Shown: positions 25,555 to 34,233, counted from the stretch's first letter. The stretch is DNA of 35,356 bases from Flavobacterium sp. (GCA_017995345.1 JAGOJA010000016.1:1-35356), one strand, 5' to 3'. Made by a program: numbers and translations. The notes: generated by a model not told the origin, from the letters alone.

Positions 25555-26553
25555 ATGAGTAATCGTAGAAATTTTATAAAGACTGCTGCAGCGGCTTCGG
25601 TGGCTGTTGCATTAAATTCATTTGGTGTAAAGTCTGAAGAAGAAATTAATACTGTTGTTTCAAAAAAAGGGAAGAAACCTATTGTTCTTTCTACTTGGAA
25701 TTTCGGAATTCAAGCGAACGAAGCCGCTTGGGAAATCTTAAAAAATAAAGGACGTGCTTTGGATGCTGTAGAAGCCGGCGTGAAAATTCCCGAGGGCGAT
25801 CCAACTGAGCGCAGCGTGGGCTACGGCGGAAGACCGGATAGAGACGGTCGTGTAACACTCGACTCCTGTATTATGGACGAGCAGGCAAATATTGGATCGG
25901 TTGGTTGTTTGGAAAACATAAAACATCCTATTTCTGTAGCGAGAGCTGTTATGGAAAAAACGCCACACGTGATGTTAGTAGGTGATGGTGCTTTGCAATT
26001 TGCCTTATCCCAAGGGTTTAAAAGGGAGAATTTATTGACCGAAGAGTCTGAAAAAGAATGGAAGGAATGGCTAAAAGATAGTAAATACAAACCCATTGCA
26101 AATATTGAAAATCACGATACCATTGGGATGATTGCTTTAGATGCTGATGGAAATCTTTCGGGAGCTTGTACCACTAGCGGAATGGCTTTCAAAATGCACG
26201 GTCGGCTAGGAGATTCGCCTATCATAGGCGCTGGTTTATTTGTTGATAACGAAATTGGCGCTGCTACCGCAACAGGTCATGGGGAAGAGGTGATTCGGAT
26301 TTCAGGTTGCCATTTGGTTGTCGAATTAATGCGTCAGGGAAAATCACCTCAAAAAGCATGTGAAGAAGCCGTTGCGCGAATTGTCAAACTGACTAAGAAT
26401 AGAAATAAAGAGCTAAAGGATATTCAAGTTGGCTTTATTGCATTGAATAAAAAAGGGGAATATGGTTCGTATTGTATTCAAGGCGGTTTTAATTATGCTA
26501 TTCATGACGATACAGGAAACCGATTAATTGATGCTGAATTTTTTTTAAAATAA
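25555..26553 (+). CDS. Glycosylasparaginase (N4-(beta-N-acetylglucosaminyl)-L-asparaginase), Tat-exported
   Basis: 332 aa Ntn-hydrolase precursor. It cleaves the GlcNAc-Asn bond of glycoasparagines after the peptide is trimmed away. A twin-arginine signal (SNRRNFIKTAAAASVAVAL) indicates folded export. Autocatalytic processing should occur before Thr189 in ENHDTIGMIALDADGNLSGA; Thr189 then becomes the N-terminal nucleophile. The CTTSGMAFKMHGRLGDSPII and GAATATGHGEEVIRISG segments form the substrate pocket. STWNFGIQANEAAWEIL and RDGRVTLDSCIMDEQANIGS are typical of the glycosylasparaginase branch, not plant-type asparaginases. Only 1 bp separates its stop from the cutC start. It is the terminal enzyme of the N-glycan route inferred here. 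Confidence 0.94.
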   Translation: MSNRRNFIKTAAAASVAVALNSFGVKSEEEINTVVSKKGKKPIVLSTWNFGIQANEAAWEILKNKGRALDAVEAGVKIPEGDPTERSVGYGGRPDRDGRVTLDSCIMDEQANIGSVGCLENIKHPISVARAVMEKTPHVMLVGDGALQFALSQGFKRENLLTEESEKEWKEWLKDSKYKPIANIENHDTIGMIALDADGNLSGACTTSGMAFKMHGRLGDSPIIGAGLFVDNEIGAATATGHGEEVIRISGCHLVVELMRQGKSPQKACEEAVARIVKLTKNRNKELKDIQVGFIALNKKGEYGSYCIQGGFNYAIHDDTGNRLIDAEFFLK

Positions 26554-26554
26554 A

Positions 26555-27235
26555 ATGGGAATGAGTAAATTAGAAATAGCGTGTTTTAATCTTAAAAGTG
26601 CGATTATAGCTCAAGAAAATGGAGCGGATCGAGTAGAATTATGTGCCGAAATGAAAGAAGGCGGAACTACACCTGATTTTGAAATTACTAAACAAGCTCG
26701 TAAAGAATTGACTATCGATTTGAATGTAATGATTCGTCCGCGTGGTGGAGATTTTGTATACACCAATGCCGAATTTGAGCAAATGAAAGCTGAAATTTTA
26801 GCCTTCAAAAAATTAAATGTAGATGGTTTTGTTTTTGGAATTTTGGATAAAGACGGAAATTTCGATAAAGAACAGAACATGGAATTGGTTGCTTTAGCCA
26901 ATCCAATTCCGTGTACTTTCCATCGTGCTTTTGATGTGGTGAATAATGTGTTCCAATCCCTCGAAAGTGTTATCGAATGCGGTTTTAAAACGATATTAAC
27001 CTCTGGACAAAAAGAAAATGTAGTGGAGGGAATTACTGTTTTGACAGAATTAGTCAAAAAAGCAAATAATCGAATTATTATAATGCCAGGTGGCGGATTG
27101 CGCTCAACGAATATTGGTTTGTTAAAAGAAAAAACAAAAGCTTCTTTTTACCATTCATCGGCTATTGTTGATAAAGGAGAAACAGCAAATGGCGATGAGG
27201 TTAAAGCTTTGAAAGAGAAATTGAAGCAAAAATAA
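26555..27235 (+). CDS. cutC: CutC family TIM-barrel protein
   Basis: 226 aa (E. coli CutC is about 248). Family motifs in order: LEIACFNLKSAIIAQENGAD, RVELCAEMKEGGTTPDF, VMIRPRGGDFVYT, DGFVFGILDKDGNFD, CTFHRAFDVV, TILTSGQ, IIIMPGGGLRSTN, FYHSSAIV. CutC was named for a copper-tolerance phenotype, but its biochemical role is not settled; the fold suggests a small-molecule enzyme. Here it is translationally coupled to glycosylasparaginase (1-bp gap), with no copper gene nearby. This favours a role in processing a product of glycoasparagine or amino-sugar breakdown. Cytoplasmic: no signal peptide. Start at 26555 or Met3 at 26561. Confidence 0.92.
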   Translation: MGMSKLEIACFNLKSAIIAQENGADRVELCAEMKEGGTTPDFEITKQARKELTIDLNVMIRPRGGDFVYTNAEFEQMKAEILAFKKLNVDGFVFGILDKDGNFDKEQNMELVALANPIPCTFHRAFDVVNNVFQSLESVIECGFKTILTSGQKENVVEGITVLTELVKKANNRIIIMPGGGLRSTNIGLLKEKTKASFYHSSAIVDKGETANGDEVKALKEKLKQK

Positions 27236-27247
27236 AATTATCAAAAA

Positions 27248-27274
27248 ACCCGGAGTTGGCATACTCCAGGTTTT
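27248..27274. terminator. Bidirectional terminator between cutC and the TonB-dependent receptor
   Basis: Stem ACCCGGAGT (27248-27256) / ACTCCAGGT (27263-27271) with one mismatch and a 6-nt loop. It is flanked by TTTT on the plus strand and by A6 on the left, which reads as T6 on the minus strand. It serves both convergent genes. Confidence 0.8.
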
Positions 27275-27317
27275 CTTTGGCAACAAACTATTAAAAACTA
27301 ATTCTCTAAAATGGTTT

Positions 27318-29726
27318 TTAGAACAATCCACCACCACCTTCTTTGGTATTACTGTCTCTTTGTTTGCGTTGTAGACTTTTGTTTTTTCCAGTCCCAAACA
27401 TATAATTAAAACCTACATAAACCGATTGACTTTCCCAAGTAAATTGACCTGTTTGCGGATAAGGGTTGTCTCCGTAAAAGCCGGCTTTCATGGTGTCAAA
27501 AATATCATTGAAACGAACACTCAATGTAGCTTTGTCTTTTAAGAAGGAGTAACGACCACCTGCGTCAATTTTATACATTTCTTTCCCGTTGAATTGCACT
27601 CCATCAACACCAGATCTGTAAAATCCAAATAAAAGGAAACGAAGACTTTTAGTCGCTTTGAAATTACTGTTGAAACGGGCATTAAAAGCTGAAGCATTCA
27701 CTTCTTTGGTAACAAAATCAAATGAATTGGTAGTTGTGTTAAACATAGAAACCAACCCTTTTTGTGTGATGCTCGAAAAATCTACAGCCGGCTGAATATC
27801 CCACCAGCTATTGATTTTGTAATTTAATGAAGCCTCAAAACCATAAGCTGTGTTAGTGTCAAAATTATCATAACTCATAATTTGTTTGTCCTGATTTTGT
27901 GGATCTGGATATAAAACTCTGTTGATTTCGTTGTTAATCGTTCGCACAAAAACACCAGTAGTTATGGATCCTTTGCTTACTGTTTTTGTATAATTTAACT
28001 CTACAGAATTAGTGAATTGTGGTTGTAATTCTGGATTTCCAATAGAGGTTACTCTAGGAGTGCTGAATTCTCTAATGGGTTTGGTTTGTCCTAAACTTGG
28101 TCGGTCCACACGGCGGCTGTAACTCATTTGAAACTGATCTTTCTCGCTTAGAGAATACGTCATCGATGCCGAAGGGTATAAAGTGATATAATCGTCTTTG
28201 AATGCAGTAACGTTGTTTAGTTTTGCATTTGCCTTGTAGCTTTCAAAACGGGCACCCAATTGATATCCTATCTTTTTAAACTTTTGACCAAAAGTAACAT
28301 AAGCGGAATGTATATCTAGGTCGTAGTCATAATTAGAGTTCGATAAAGAACTGTTATTGGTGGTGTAGTTGTTTTGGGTTCTTACTATACGAGTTTCAGC
28401 ACCCATCTCCAATTTGCTTTTTTCATTCAAAGGATTTACATAATCTAAATTGATGGTAGAGTTCTCTCTTTTTTCGCTAATATCGTCACTGTAAGCACTT
28501 GTTGGAATGCTTGGATTATTAAAAGTTGTTCGAAAGTTGGCAAGCTGATCTCCTGAATAAATGCTATGGTTTATTTCTAAATCCAAAGTTTCACCTTCTT
28601 TTTTTGTCAAATGTTTGAATGCTAAATTATACGTTCCATCTAAGTTGTTTCCATCATATTTTGAATATTGGGTCAAATTTTTTGTTGCATCAGGATTAAG
28701 GATACTCACATCTACTTTTCCATCTCCAATAAGTTTGTTTTGATTGGTGTAAACAGAAAGCGTATTTTTATCATTGATATAATAATCCATACCAATTTTA
28801 AACAAATGCGATTTGTCATCATTTTTAATATCAAATAGCTGGTTTGATTGATCGTCCAATCTCAAGATACTTCCTTCATTGAATTTTTTGCCAAAATTAT
28901 TCCCGTAAGTTGCGAAAAAATTGACCTTTCCAGTTTTGTAATTCAAATTGGTTGAACTATTAATTTTAGGTGTTTTTGCAAAAGTTAAACCGGTATTTAT
29001 ACTGGCATTAAATCCGTCATTTGCATTTTTGTGCAAAACAATATTGATAATCCCTGACATTCCTTCCGGATTGTATTTAGCACTTGGATTGGTAATAAGC
29101 TCAATTTTTTTAATAGATGTGGATGGGATTTGTTTCAATAATTGCGAAGCTTCGATATTGCTCGGTCTACCATCAACTAGTACCCGTACATTTTCATTAC
29201 CACGCAATGAGATTTTACCATCTTGATCTACATTGACTGATGGAATATTATTCATGATTTCAGATGCCGTAGCTCCAGCGGTAGTAAGGTCTTTACCTAC
29301 ATTAATCACTTTTCTGTCAATTTTTTGTTCAATTGTAGAGCGTTCACTTACGATTTCGACACCTTTTAATTGGATAGCATCTTCTTCAATAGCAATAGTA
29401 TTTAAGTTGACGTCGCTGTTTTCTGTAAGTTTTACTGATTTTAAAATCGTTTTGTAACCAATAAATTGGATTTCTACTACGTACTCTTTTAAGGCTAAAT
29501 TCTTTATTTGAAAAATCCCTTTGTCAGATGTGATACCGCCAGTGACGACTTTGTTGTTCTCCTTTACCACAATATTTACATACGGTAACGGTTCATTGGT
29601 TTTTTTGTCGATTACTTTTCCTGAAATACTTCCTGTGTTCTCCAGAAGAGGTTTTTTGGTTACTGTTTGCGCTTGCAACGAAAATACGGTTGCAATAAAG
29701 CAGATTAAGATTAATTTGATTTTCAT
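27318..29726 (-). CDS. TonB-dependent outer-membrane receptor (non-SusC type)
   Basis: 802 aa. Signal peptide (MKIKLILICFIATVFSLQAQ), then a carboxypeptidase-regulatory-like domain (SISGKVIDKKTNEPLPYVNI, about 33-115). A plug domain follows (about 120-230: ASEIMNNIPSVNVDQDGKI, SLRGNENVRVLVDGRPSN, IELITNPSAKYNPEGMSGII). The rest is an outer-membrane beta-barrel of the OMP_b-brl_3 type, ending near FNYMFGTG and a Lys-rich, Gly-rich tail (KEGGGGLF). It lacks the SusC linker signature and has no SusD partner. Substrate unknown; peptides, metal chelates or small glycans are all possible. It is convergent with cutC and divergent from argS. Confidence 0.9.
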   Translation of the reverse strand: MKIKLILICFIATVFSLQAQTVTKKPLLENTGSISGKVIDKKTNEPLPYVNIVVKENNKVVTGGITSDKGIFQIKNLALKEYVVEIQFIGYKTILKSVKLTENSDVNLNTIAIEEDAIQLKGVEIVSERSTIEQKIDRKVINVGKDLTTAGATASEIMNNIPSVNVDQDGKISLRGNENVRVLVDGRPSNIEASQLLKQIPSTSIKKIELITNPSAKYNPEGMSGIINIVLHKNANDGFNASINTGLTFAKTPKINSSTNLNYKTGKVNFFATYGNNFGKKFNEGSILRLDDQSNQLFDIKNDDKSHLFKIGMDYYINDKNTLSVYTNQNKLIGDGKVDVSILNPDATKNLTQYSKYDGNNLDGTYNLAFKHLTKKEGETLDLEINHSIYSGDQLANFRTTFNNPSIPTSAYSDDISEKRENSTINLDYVNPLNEKSKLEMGAETRIVRTQNNYTTNNSSLSNSNYDYDLDIHSAYVTFGQKFKKIGYQLGARFESYKANAKLNNVTAFKDDYITLYPSASMTYSLSEKDQFQMSYSRRVDRPSLGQTKPIREFSTPRVTSIGNPELQPQFTNSVELNYTKTVSKGSITTGVFVRTINNEINRVLYPDPQNQDKQIMSYDNFDTNTAYGFEASLNYKINSWWDIQPAVDFSSITQKGLVSMFNTTTNSFDFVTKEVNASAFNARFNSNFKATKSLRFLLFGFYRSGVDGVQFNGKEMYKIDAGGRYSFLKDKATLSVRFNDIFDTMKAGFYGDNPYPQTGQFTWESQSVYVGFNYMFGTGKNKSLQRKQRDSNTKEGGGGLF

Positions 29727-29963
29727 GATTGATTGTGATTTAATTGATGATTTATGTTTGATTTAACATTCATTTTAATTAGAATTCGTTTCGTTTAAAT
29801 GCATTAAATAGTGTTAGAATTATACTCAGTAGACTCATGAAAGAATTATTTGTTACATCTTTTTTTAATTAAATGCAGCTATTTAAAAAACTAAATGTGT
29901 AAGAGTCTCATTTTTAGCAAGAAATTATCTTATTTCTCAATTCTCAAATTCCCCCAGAATAAC

Positions 29964-29971
29964 TATCTTTG
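29964..29971 (+). promoter_or_regulatory. -7 promoter element (TATCTTTG) of argS
   Basis: Exact TAnnTTTG match 23 bp before the argS start codon. The -33 region is a weak match. The same octamer precedes ffh. Confidence 0.65.
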
Positions 29972-29994
29972 CAGCCTTAAAAACAATACTCAAA

Positions 29995-31773
29995 ATGACA
30001 TTACCACAAATTCTTACGCCCGCTATTGAAAAAGCTGTAAAAGCTTTATTTGACGTTACCCTTGATAAAGTTGAATTTCAAACTACTCGGAAGGAATTTG
30101 AAGGAGATATTACAATGGTTATTTTCCCTTTGTTGAAAGTGGTGAAAAGCAATCCAGTTGAATTAGGAAATAAAATAGGAACGTATTTAGTTGAGAACAT
30201 AGCTGAGGTAAGCCGTTTTAATGTGGTTTCCGGATTTTTAAATATTGTGATTTCTGATGAATATTATTTAAATTTCTTTAACGAAATAAAAGATGACGTT
30301 GCCTTTGGTTTCGTTACTCCAAATCCAAATGAAAAAGCGGTAATGGTAGAGTATTCTTCGCCAAACACTAATAAACCCTTGCATTTAGGTCACGTGCGCA
30401 ATAATCTTTTGGGATATTCAGTGTCAGAAATTATCAAAGCTTCGGGTAAAAAAGTGTATAAAACCCAAATCATTAATGATAGAGGAATTCATATTTGCAA
30501 ATCGATGTTGGCTTGGCAAAAATTCGGAAACGGACAAACACCAGAATCAACTGGTTTAAAAGGAGATAAGTTAGTTGGAAATTATTATGTGGCTTTTGAC
30601 AAAGCATACAAAGAAGAAATAGCGCAATTAATGAGCACAGGCAAAACCGAAGAGGAAGCTAAAAAGCAAGCGCCAATTATTCTAGAAGCACAAGAAATGC
30701 TATTGAAATGGGAAGCTGGAGATGATGCAGTAATCACGCTTTGGAAAACGATGAATCAATGGGTTTATGATGGTTTTGCGATTAGTTATAAAAATCTAGG
30801 CGTCGATTTTGATGCGTATTATTATGAGAGCAACACCTATTTGTTAGGAAAAAATGTGGTTCAGATTGGTTTAGACAAAGGCGTTTTCGAAAAAGATCCT
30901 GACGGTTCAGTTTGGATTGATCTGACCGAAGAAGGTTTAGACCGTAAAATTGTATTGCGTTCTGACGGAACTGCTGTTTACATGACGCAAGATATTGGAA
31001 CTGCCATTCAGCGTGTGAAGGATTATCCAGATGTTGGCGGAATGGTGTATACGGTTGGAAATGAACAGGATTATCACTTCAAAGTGTTGTTTTTGATCCT
31101 AAAAAAATTAGGCTTTGATTGGTCTAAAAATTTATTTCATTTGTCGTACGGAATGGTCGATTTGCCTTCGGGAAAAATGAAAAGCCGCGAAGGAACTGTG
31201 GTCGATGCCGATGATTTGATGCAGGAAATGACCGCTACAGCACAAAAAATAGCCGAGGATTTAGGAAAATTAGACACTTATTCTCCTGAAGAAAAAGCAA
31301 AATTATACAATACTATTGGTCTTGGTGCCTTGAAATATTACATTTTGAAAGTAGATCCTAAAAAACGTATTCTTTTTAATCCAGAAGAATCGGTAGATTT
31401 TGCTGGAAATACAGGGCCATTTATTCAATATACGTATGCCAGAATTCAATCGATTATTCGTAAAGCAAATTTTGACTATAATGTTGCGTCGAGCGTAGTC
31501 GAGATGCACGAAAAAGAAAAAGAATTAATAAAACAACTGGAATTATTCCCTGAAGTGATTCAAAATGCAGCGCAGCATCACAGTCCTGCTTTGCTTGCAA
31601 ACTTCACGTATGACTTGGTTCGAGAATACAATTCATTTTATCAAGCCGTTCCAATTCTTGGCGAAGCCAATTTAGAAAAGAAAATTTTCAGAGTGCAACT
31701 GTCTAAAAAAGTGGCAGATGTTATTGCATCGTCCTTTAAATTATTAGGCATAAATGTGCCTGAAAGAATGTAA
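29995..31773 (+). CDS. argS: Arginyl-tRNA synthetase
   Basis: 592 aa class I synthetase, cytoplasmic, charging tRNA-Arg. An N-terminal Add1-like domain (about 1-105) precedes the catalytic core with the HIGH motif at 130-133 (NKPLHLGHVRNN). YTVGNEQDYHFKVLF and the KMSKS-equivalent PSGKMKSREGTVVDADDL are also seen. The C-terminal anticodon-binding DALR domain ends FKLLGINVPERM. Residues 499-505 (SSVVEMH) are encoded by a GC-rich stretch (31489-31509) resembling the REP core at 18279-18294, with codons unusual for this genome. They lie in a linker between core and DALR domain, so function is probably kept. It has its own promoter and a strong terminator. Confidence 0.97.
   Translation: MTLPQILTPAIEKAVKALFDVTLDKVEFQTTRKEFEGDITMVIFPLLKVVKSNPVELGNKIGTYLVENIAEVSRFNVVSGFLNIVISDEYYLNFFNEIKDDVAFGFVTPNPNEKAVMVEYSSPNTNKPLHLGHVRNNLLGYSVSEIIKASGKKVYKTQIINDRGIHICKSMLAWQKFGNGQTPESTGLKGDKLVGNYYVAFDKAYKEEIAQLMSTGKTEEEAKKQAPIILEAQEMLLKWEAGDDAVITLWKTMNQWVYDGFAISYKNLGVDFDAYYYESNTYLLGKNVVQIGLDKGVFEKDPDGSVWIDLTEEGLDRKIVLRSDGTAVYMTQDIGTAIQRVKDYPDVGGMVYTVGNEQDYHFKVLFLILKKLGFDWSKNLFHLSYGMVDLPSGKMKSREGTVVDADDLMQEMTATAQKIAEDLGKLDTYSPEEKAKLYNTIGLGALKYYILKVDPKKRILFNPEESVDFAGNTGPFIQYTYARIQSIIRKANFDYNVASSVVEMHEKEKELIKQLELFPEVIQNAAQHHSPALLANFTYDLVREYNSFYQAVPILGEANLEKKIFRVQLSKKVADVIASSFKLLGINVPERM
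31491..31506. repeat. REP-like core within argS
   Basis: GAGCGTAGTCGAGATG matches GAGCGCAGTCGAAATG (18279-18294) at 14 of 16 positions. It lies in frame within argS and contributes residues 499-504. Confidence 0.45.
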
Positions 31774-31780
31774 TTAGTAG

Positions 31781-31813
31781 AAAAAAACGACTTCAAAATG
31801 AGGTCGTTTTTTT
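31781..31813 (+). terminator. Terminator after argS
   Basis: Stem AAAAACGACTTC / GAGGTCGTTTTT with one wobble pair and loop AAAAT, followed by further T. The A-run on the left gives it possible bidirectional character. Confidence 0.88.
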
Positions 31814-31847
31814 GTTAAAATAAACCTCAAAATGAGCTGTCAATATT

Positions 31848-31877
31848 CTAATTATCTAATTGCCTAATTATCTAATT
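31848..31877. repeat. Direct repeat of CTAATTATCTAATT in the ffh promoter
   Basis: Two identical 14-bp copies, 31848-31861 and 31864-31877, at a 16-bp period. They cover the -33 element and most of the spacer of the ffh promoter. Confidence 0.7.
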
Positions 31878-31889
31878 AGTTTATCTTTG
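31860..31889 (+). promoter_or_regulatory. Promoter of ffh (TTG-N19-TATCTTTG)
   Basis: TTG at 31860-31862, a spacer of exactly 19 nt, and TATCTTTG at 31882-31889, 22 bp before the start codon. It matches the Bacteroidota primary-sigma consensus. Confidence 0.8.
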
Positions 31890-31911
31890 CATTTCAAAAT
31901 AAATCAATACT

Positions 31912-33273
31912 ATGTTCGATAATTTAAGCGATAAACTAGATAAAGCCTTTCATATACTTAAAGGTCACGGAAAAATCACCGAAGTAAACGTAGCAGAAAC
32001 TTTAAAAGAAGTTCGTCGTGCTTTACTTGATGCCGATGTGAATTTTAAAATTGCCAAAGATTTTACTACAAGAGTAAAAGAGAAAGCGATCGGGCAAGAC
32101 GTTTTAACAACTTTACAGCCTGGACAGTTATTAGTGAAGCTGGTCAAAGACGAGCTGACTGAATTAATGGGTGGAGACGTTGCTGGAATCAATCTTTCGG
32201 GTGCACCTACAGTAATTTTAATGTCAGGTTTACAAGGTTCAGGTAAAACTACTTTCTCAGGCAAACTAGCCAATTATTTATTGACAAAAAAGAATAAAAA
32301 ACCACTTTTGGTTGCTTGTGATATTTACCGTCCTGCGGCAATCCAGCAATTGTATGTAGTGGGAGATTCTATAGGTGTTGAGGTATACTCAGAGCCAGAA
32401 AATAAAAACCCTGTTGAAATTGCTCAAAATGCAATTAAACATGCCAAAGCAAACGGATTCAATGTTGTGATTATCGATACAGCAGGTCGTCTTGCTGTTG
32501 ATGCAGCAATGATGGACGAGATTTCTCGTGTTCATAAAGCGATTCAACCACAAGAAACCTTATTTGTTGTGGATGCGATGACAGGTCAAGATGCTGTAAA
32601 TACGGCAAAAGCATTCAACGATATCTTAAATTTTGACGGAGTTATCCTTACAAAATTAGATGGAGATACACGTGGTGGAGCTGCACTATCTATTAAAACG
32701 GTAGTAAATAAACCAATTAAGTTTGTAGGTACAGGCGAAAAGATGGAGGCAATTGATGTGTTCTATCCAATTCGTATGGCCGAAAGAATTTTAGGAATGG
32801 GTGACGTGGTGTCTTTGGTTGAAAGAGCACAAGAGCAATTTGACGAAGAAGAAGCACGAAAAATCCAAAAGAAAATTGCTAAAAACGAATTCGGTTTTGA
32901 TGATTTTCTTTCTCAAATTCAACAAGTAAAGAAAATGGGTAATATGAAAGATTTGGTTGGAATGATACCAGGTGCTTCAAAAGCCATGAAAGATGTTGAG
33001 ATTGAAGATGATGCTTTCAAACATATTGAAGCAATTATTCACTCTATGACGCCAATTGAAAGGAGCAAACCCGCTTTGATTGATGTAAAAAGAAAAGCCC
33101 GTATTGCTAAAGGTTCAGGAACCAAAATAGAACAAGTCAATCAATTGATGAAGCAGTTCGAGCAAATGAGTAAGATGATGAAAATGATGCAGGGACCTGG
33201 AGGAAAAAACCTCATGAAAATGATGGGCGGAATGAAAGGTGGAATGCCTGGTGGAATGCCAGGAATGAGATAA
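31912..33273 (+). CDS. ffh: Signal recognition particle protein Ffh (SRP54)
   Basis: 453 aa GTPase that binds signal sequences of nascent membrane proteins and the 4.5S RNA. The N domain is at 1-90. The G domain has P-loop GLQGSGKTT (106-114), DIYRPAA, DTAGRLAVD, TKLDGDTRGG, and GTGEKMEAIDVF. The Met-rich M domain spans about 300-453, with RNA-binding SMTPIERSKP and GSGT motifs, and ends in a Met/Gly-rich tail (KMMGGMKGGMPGGMPGMR). Full length, with its own consensus promoter and an inverted repeat after the stop. Confidence 0.98.
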   Translation: MFDNLSDKLDKAFHILKGHGKITEVNVAETLKEVRRALLDADVNFKIAKDFTTRVKEKAIGQDVLTTLQPGQLLVKLVKDELTELMGGDVAGINLSGAPTVILMSGLQGSGKTTFSGKLANYLLTKKNKKPLLVACDIYRPAAIQQLYVVGDSIGVEVYSEPENKNPVEIAQNAIKHAKANGFNVVIIDTAGRLAVDAAMMDEISRVHKAIQPQETLFVVDAMTGQDAVNTAKAFNDILNFDGVILTKLDGDTRGGAALSIKTVVNKPIKFVGTGEKMEAIDVFYPIRMAERILGMGDVVSLVERAQEQFDEEEARKIQKKIAKNEFGFDDFLSQIQQVKKMGNMKDLVGMIPGASKAMKDVEIEDDAFKHIEAIIHSMTPIERSKPALIDVKRKARIAKGSGTKIEQVNQLMKQFEQMSKMMKMMQGPGGKNLMKMMGGMKGGMPGGMPGMR

Positions 33274-33288
33274 AAATAAGTCAAATAT

Positions 33289-33325
33289 CGAAAGTCTTAA
33301 GGTTGTAATGACTTTAAGACTTTCG
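33289..33325. repeat. 12-bp inverted repeat between ffh and folD
   Basis: CGAAAGTCTTAA (33289-33300) and its exact inverse TTAAGACTTTCG (33314-33325) with a 13-nt loop. There is no T-run directly after the stem, so it is a poor intrinsic terminator; it may stabilise the ffh 3' end or separate the two genes. Confidence 0.7.
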
Positions 33326-33351
33326 ACTTTAAGATATTAAACAAAACTAAA

Positions 33352-34233
33352 ATGCAACTACTTGACGGGAAAAAAACAGCAAAAGACATTAAGAATGAAA
33401 TTGCTGTTGAAGTACAAAAAATAAAAGACAATGGAGGGAAAGTACCTCATTTAGCAGCAGTTATTGTTGGTAGTAATGGTGCCAGTTTAACCTATGTAGG
33501 AAGCAAAGTAAAATCGTGCCAACAAATTGGTTTTGAATCTACTTTAGTGGCTTTGCCAGAGGAAACTACCCAGGAGCAGTTGTTAGCAAAGATAAAAGAG
33601 TTGAACGAAGATGATGATTTAGATGGATATATCGTTCAATTGCCATTGCCAAAACACATTGATGAACAAAAAATATTGATGGCTATTGATCCCGACAAAG
33701 ATGTGGATGGATTTCACCCAGCTAATTTTGGTAAAATGGCTTTGGATATGGAAACCTTTTTGCCAGCAACTCCTTATGGAATAATGGAATTGTTAGAAAG
33801 ATATAAAGTAGATACTGCTGGAAAACACACCGTTGTTATTGGACGCAGCCATATTGTAGGTCGTCCTATGAGCATCTTGATGAGTCGCAAAGGCTATCCC
33901 GGAGATTCAACAGTGACTTTGACTCATAGTAGAACTAAAAACATTGAGGGGTTTACAAAAAACGCTGATATTATTATCACAGCTTTAGGAGTTCCAAACT
34001 ATTTAAAAGCGGATATGGTTAAGGACGGAGTTGTCGTTATTGATGTTGGTATTACAAGAGTTGATGATGCTTCAAGTCCAAAAGGATATAAAATCACAGG
34101 TGATGTAGATTTTGATGGTGTAAGTAAAAAAGCATCGTTTATTACTCCGGTTCCAGGAGGAGTAGGCCCAATGACTATTGCCATGTTGTTGAAAAATACG
34201 CTGTTAGCAAGGAATATGAAAAAAAACAGTTAA
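33352..34233 (+). CDS. folD: Bifunctional methylenetetrahydrofolate dehydrogenase/cyclohydrolase FolD
   Basis: 293 aa cytoplasmic enzyme interconverting 5,10-methylene-, methenyl- and 10-formyl-THF. Catalytic YVGSK with Tyr48 and Lys52, followed by [25 protein letters not shown] and [11 protein letters not shown]. The NADP-binding part has [17 protein letters not shown] and [13 protein letters not shown], and the C-terminal signature [19 protein letters not shown] is intact. Normal length, no fusion. It begins 78 bp after ffh and ends in a strong terminator. Confidence 0.98.
   Translation: MQLLDGKKTAKDIKNEIAVEVQKIKDNGGKVPHLAAVIVGSNGASLTYVGSKVKSCQQIGFESTLVALPEETTQEQLLAKIKELNEDDDLDGYIVQLPLPKHIDEQKILMAIDPDKDVDGFHPANFGKMALDMETFLPATPYGIMELLERYKVDTAGKHTVVIGRSHIVGRPMSILMSRKGYPGDSTVTLTHSRTKNIEGFTKNADIIITALGVPNYLKADMVKDGVVVIDVGITRVDDASSPKGYKITGDVDFDGVSKKASFITPVPGGVGPMTIAMLLKNTLLARNMKKNS

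Noticed and set aside
26611..27057. 148-codon minus-strand ORF opposite cutC
   Set aside because: It is a shadow of the well-supported CutC frame and shows no domain or signal.
27318..29726. TonB-dependent receptor as a copper transporter because of neighbouring cutC
   Set aside because: It is on the opposite strand behind a bidirectional terminator and shows no Cys/His/Met-rich metal-binding segment.
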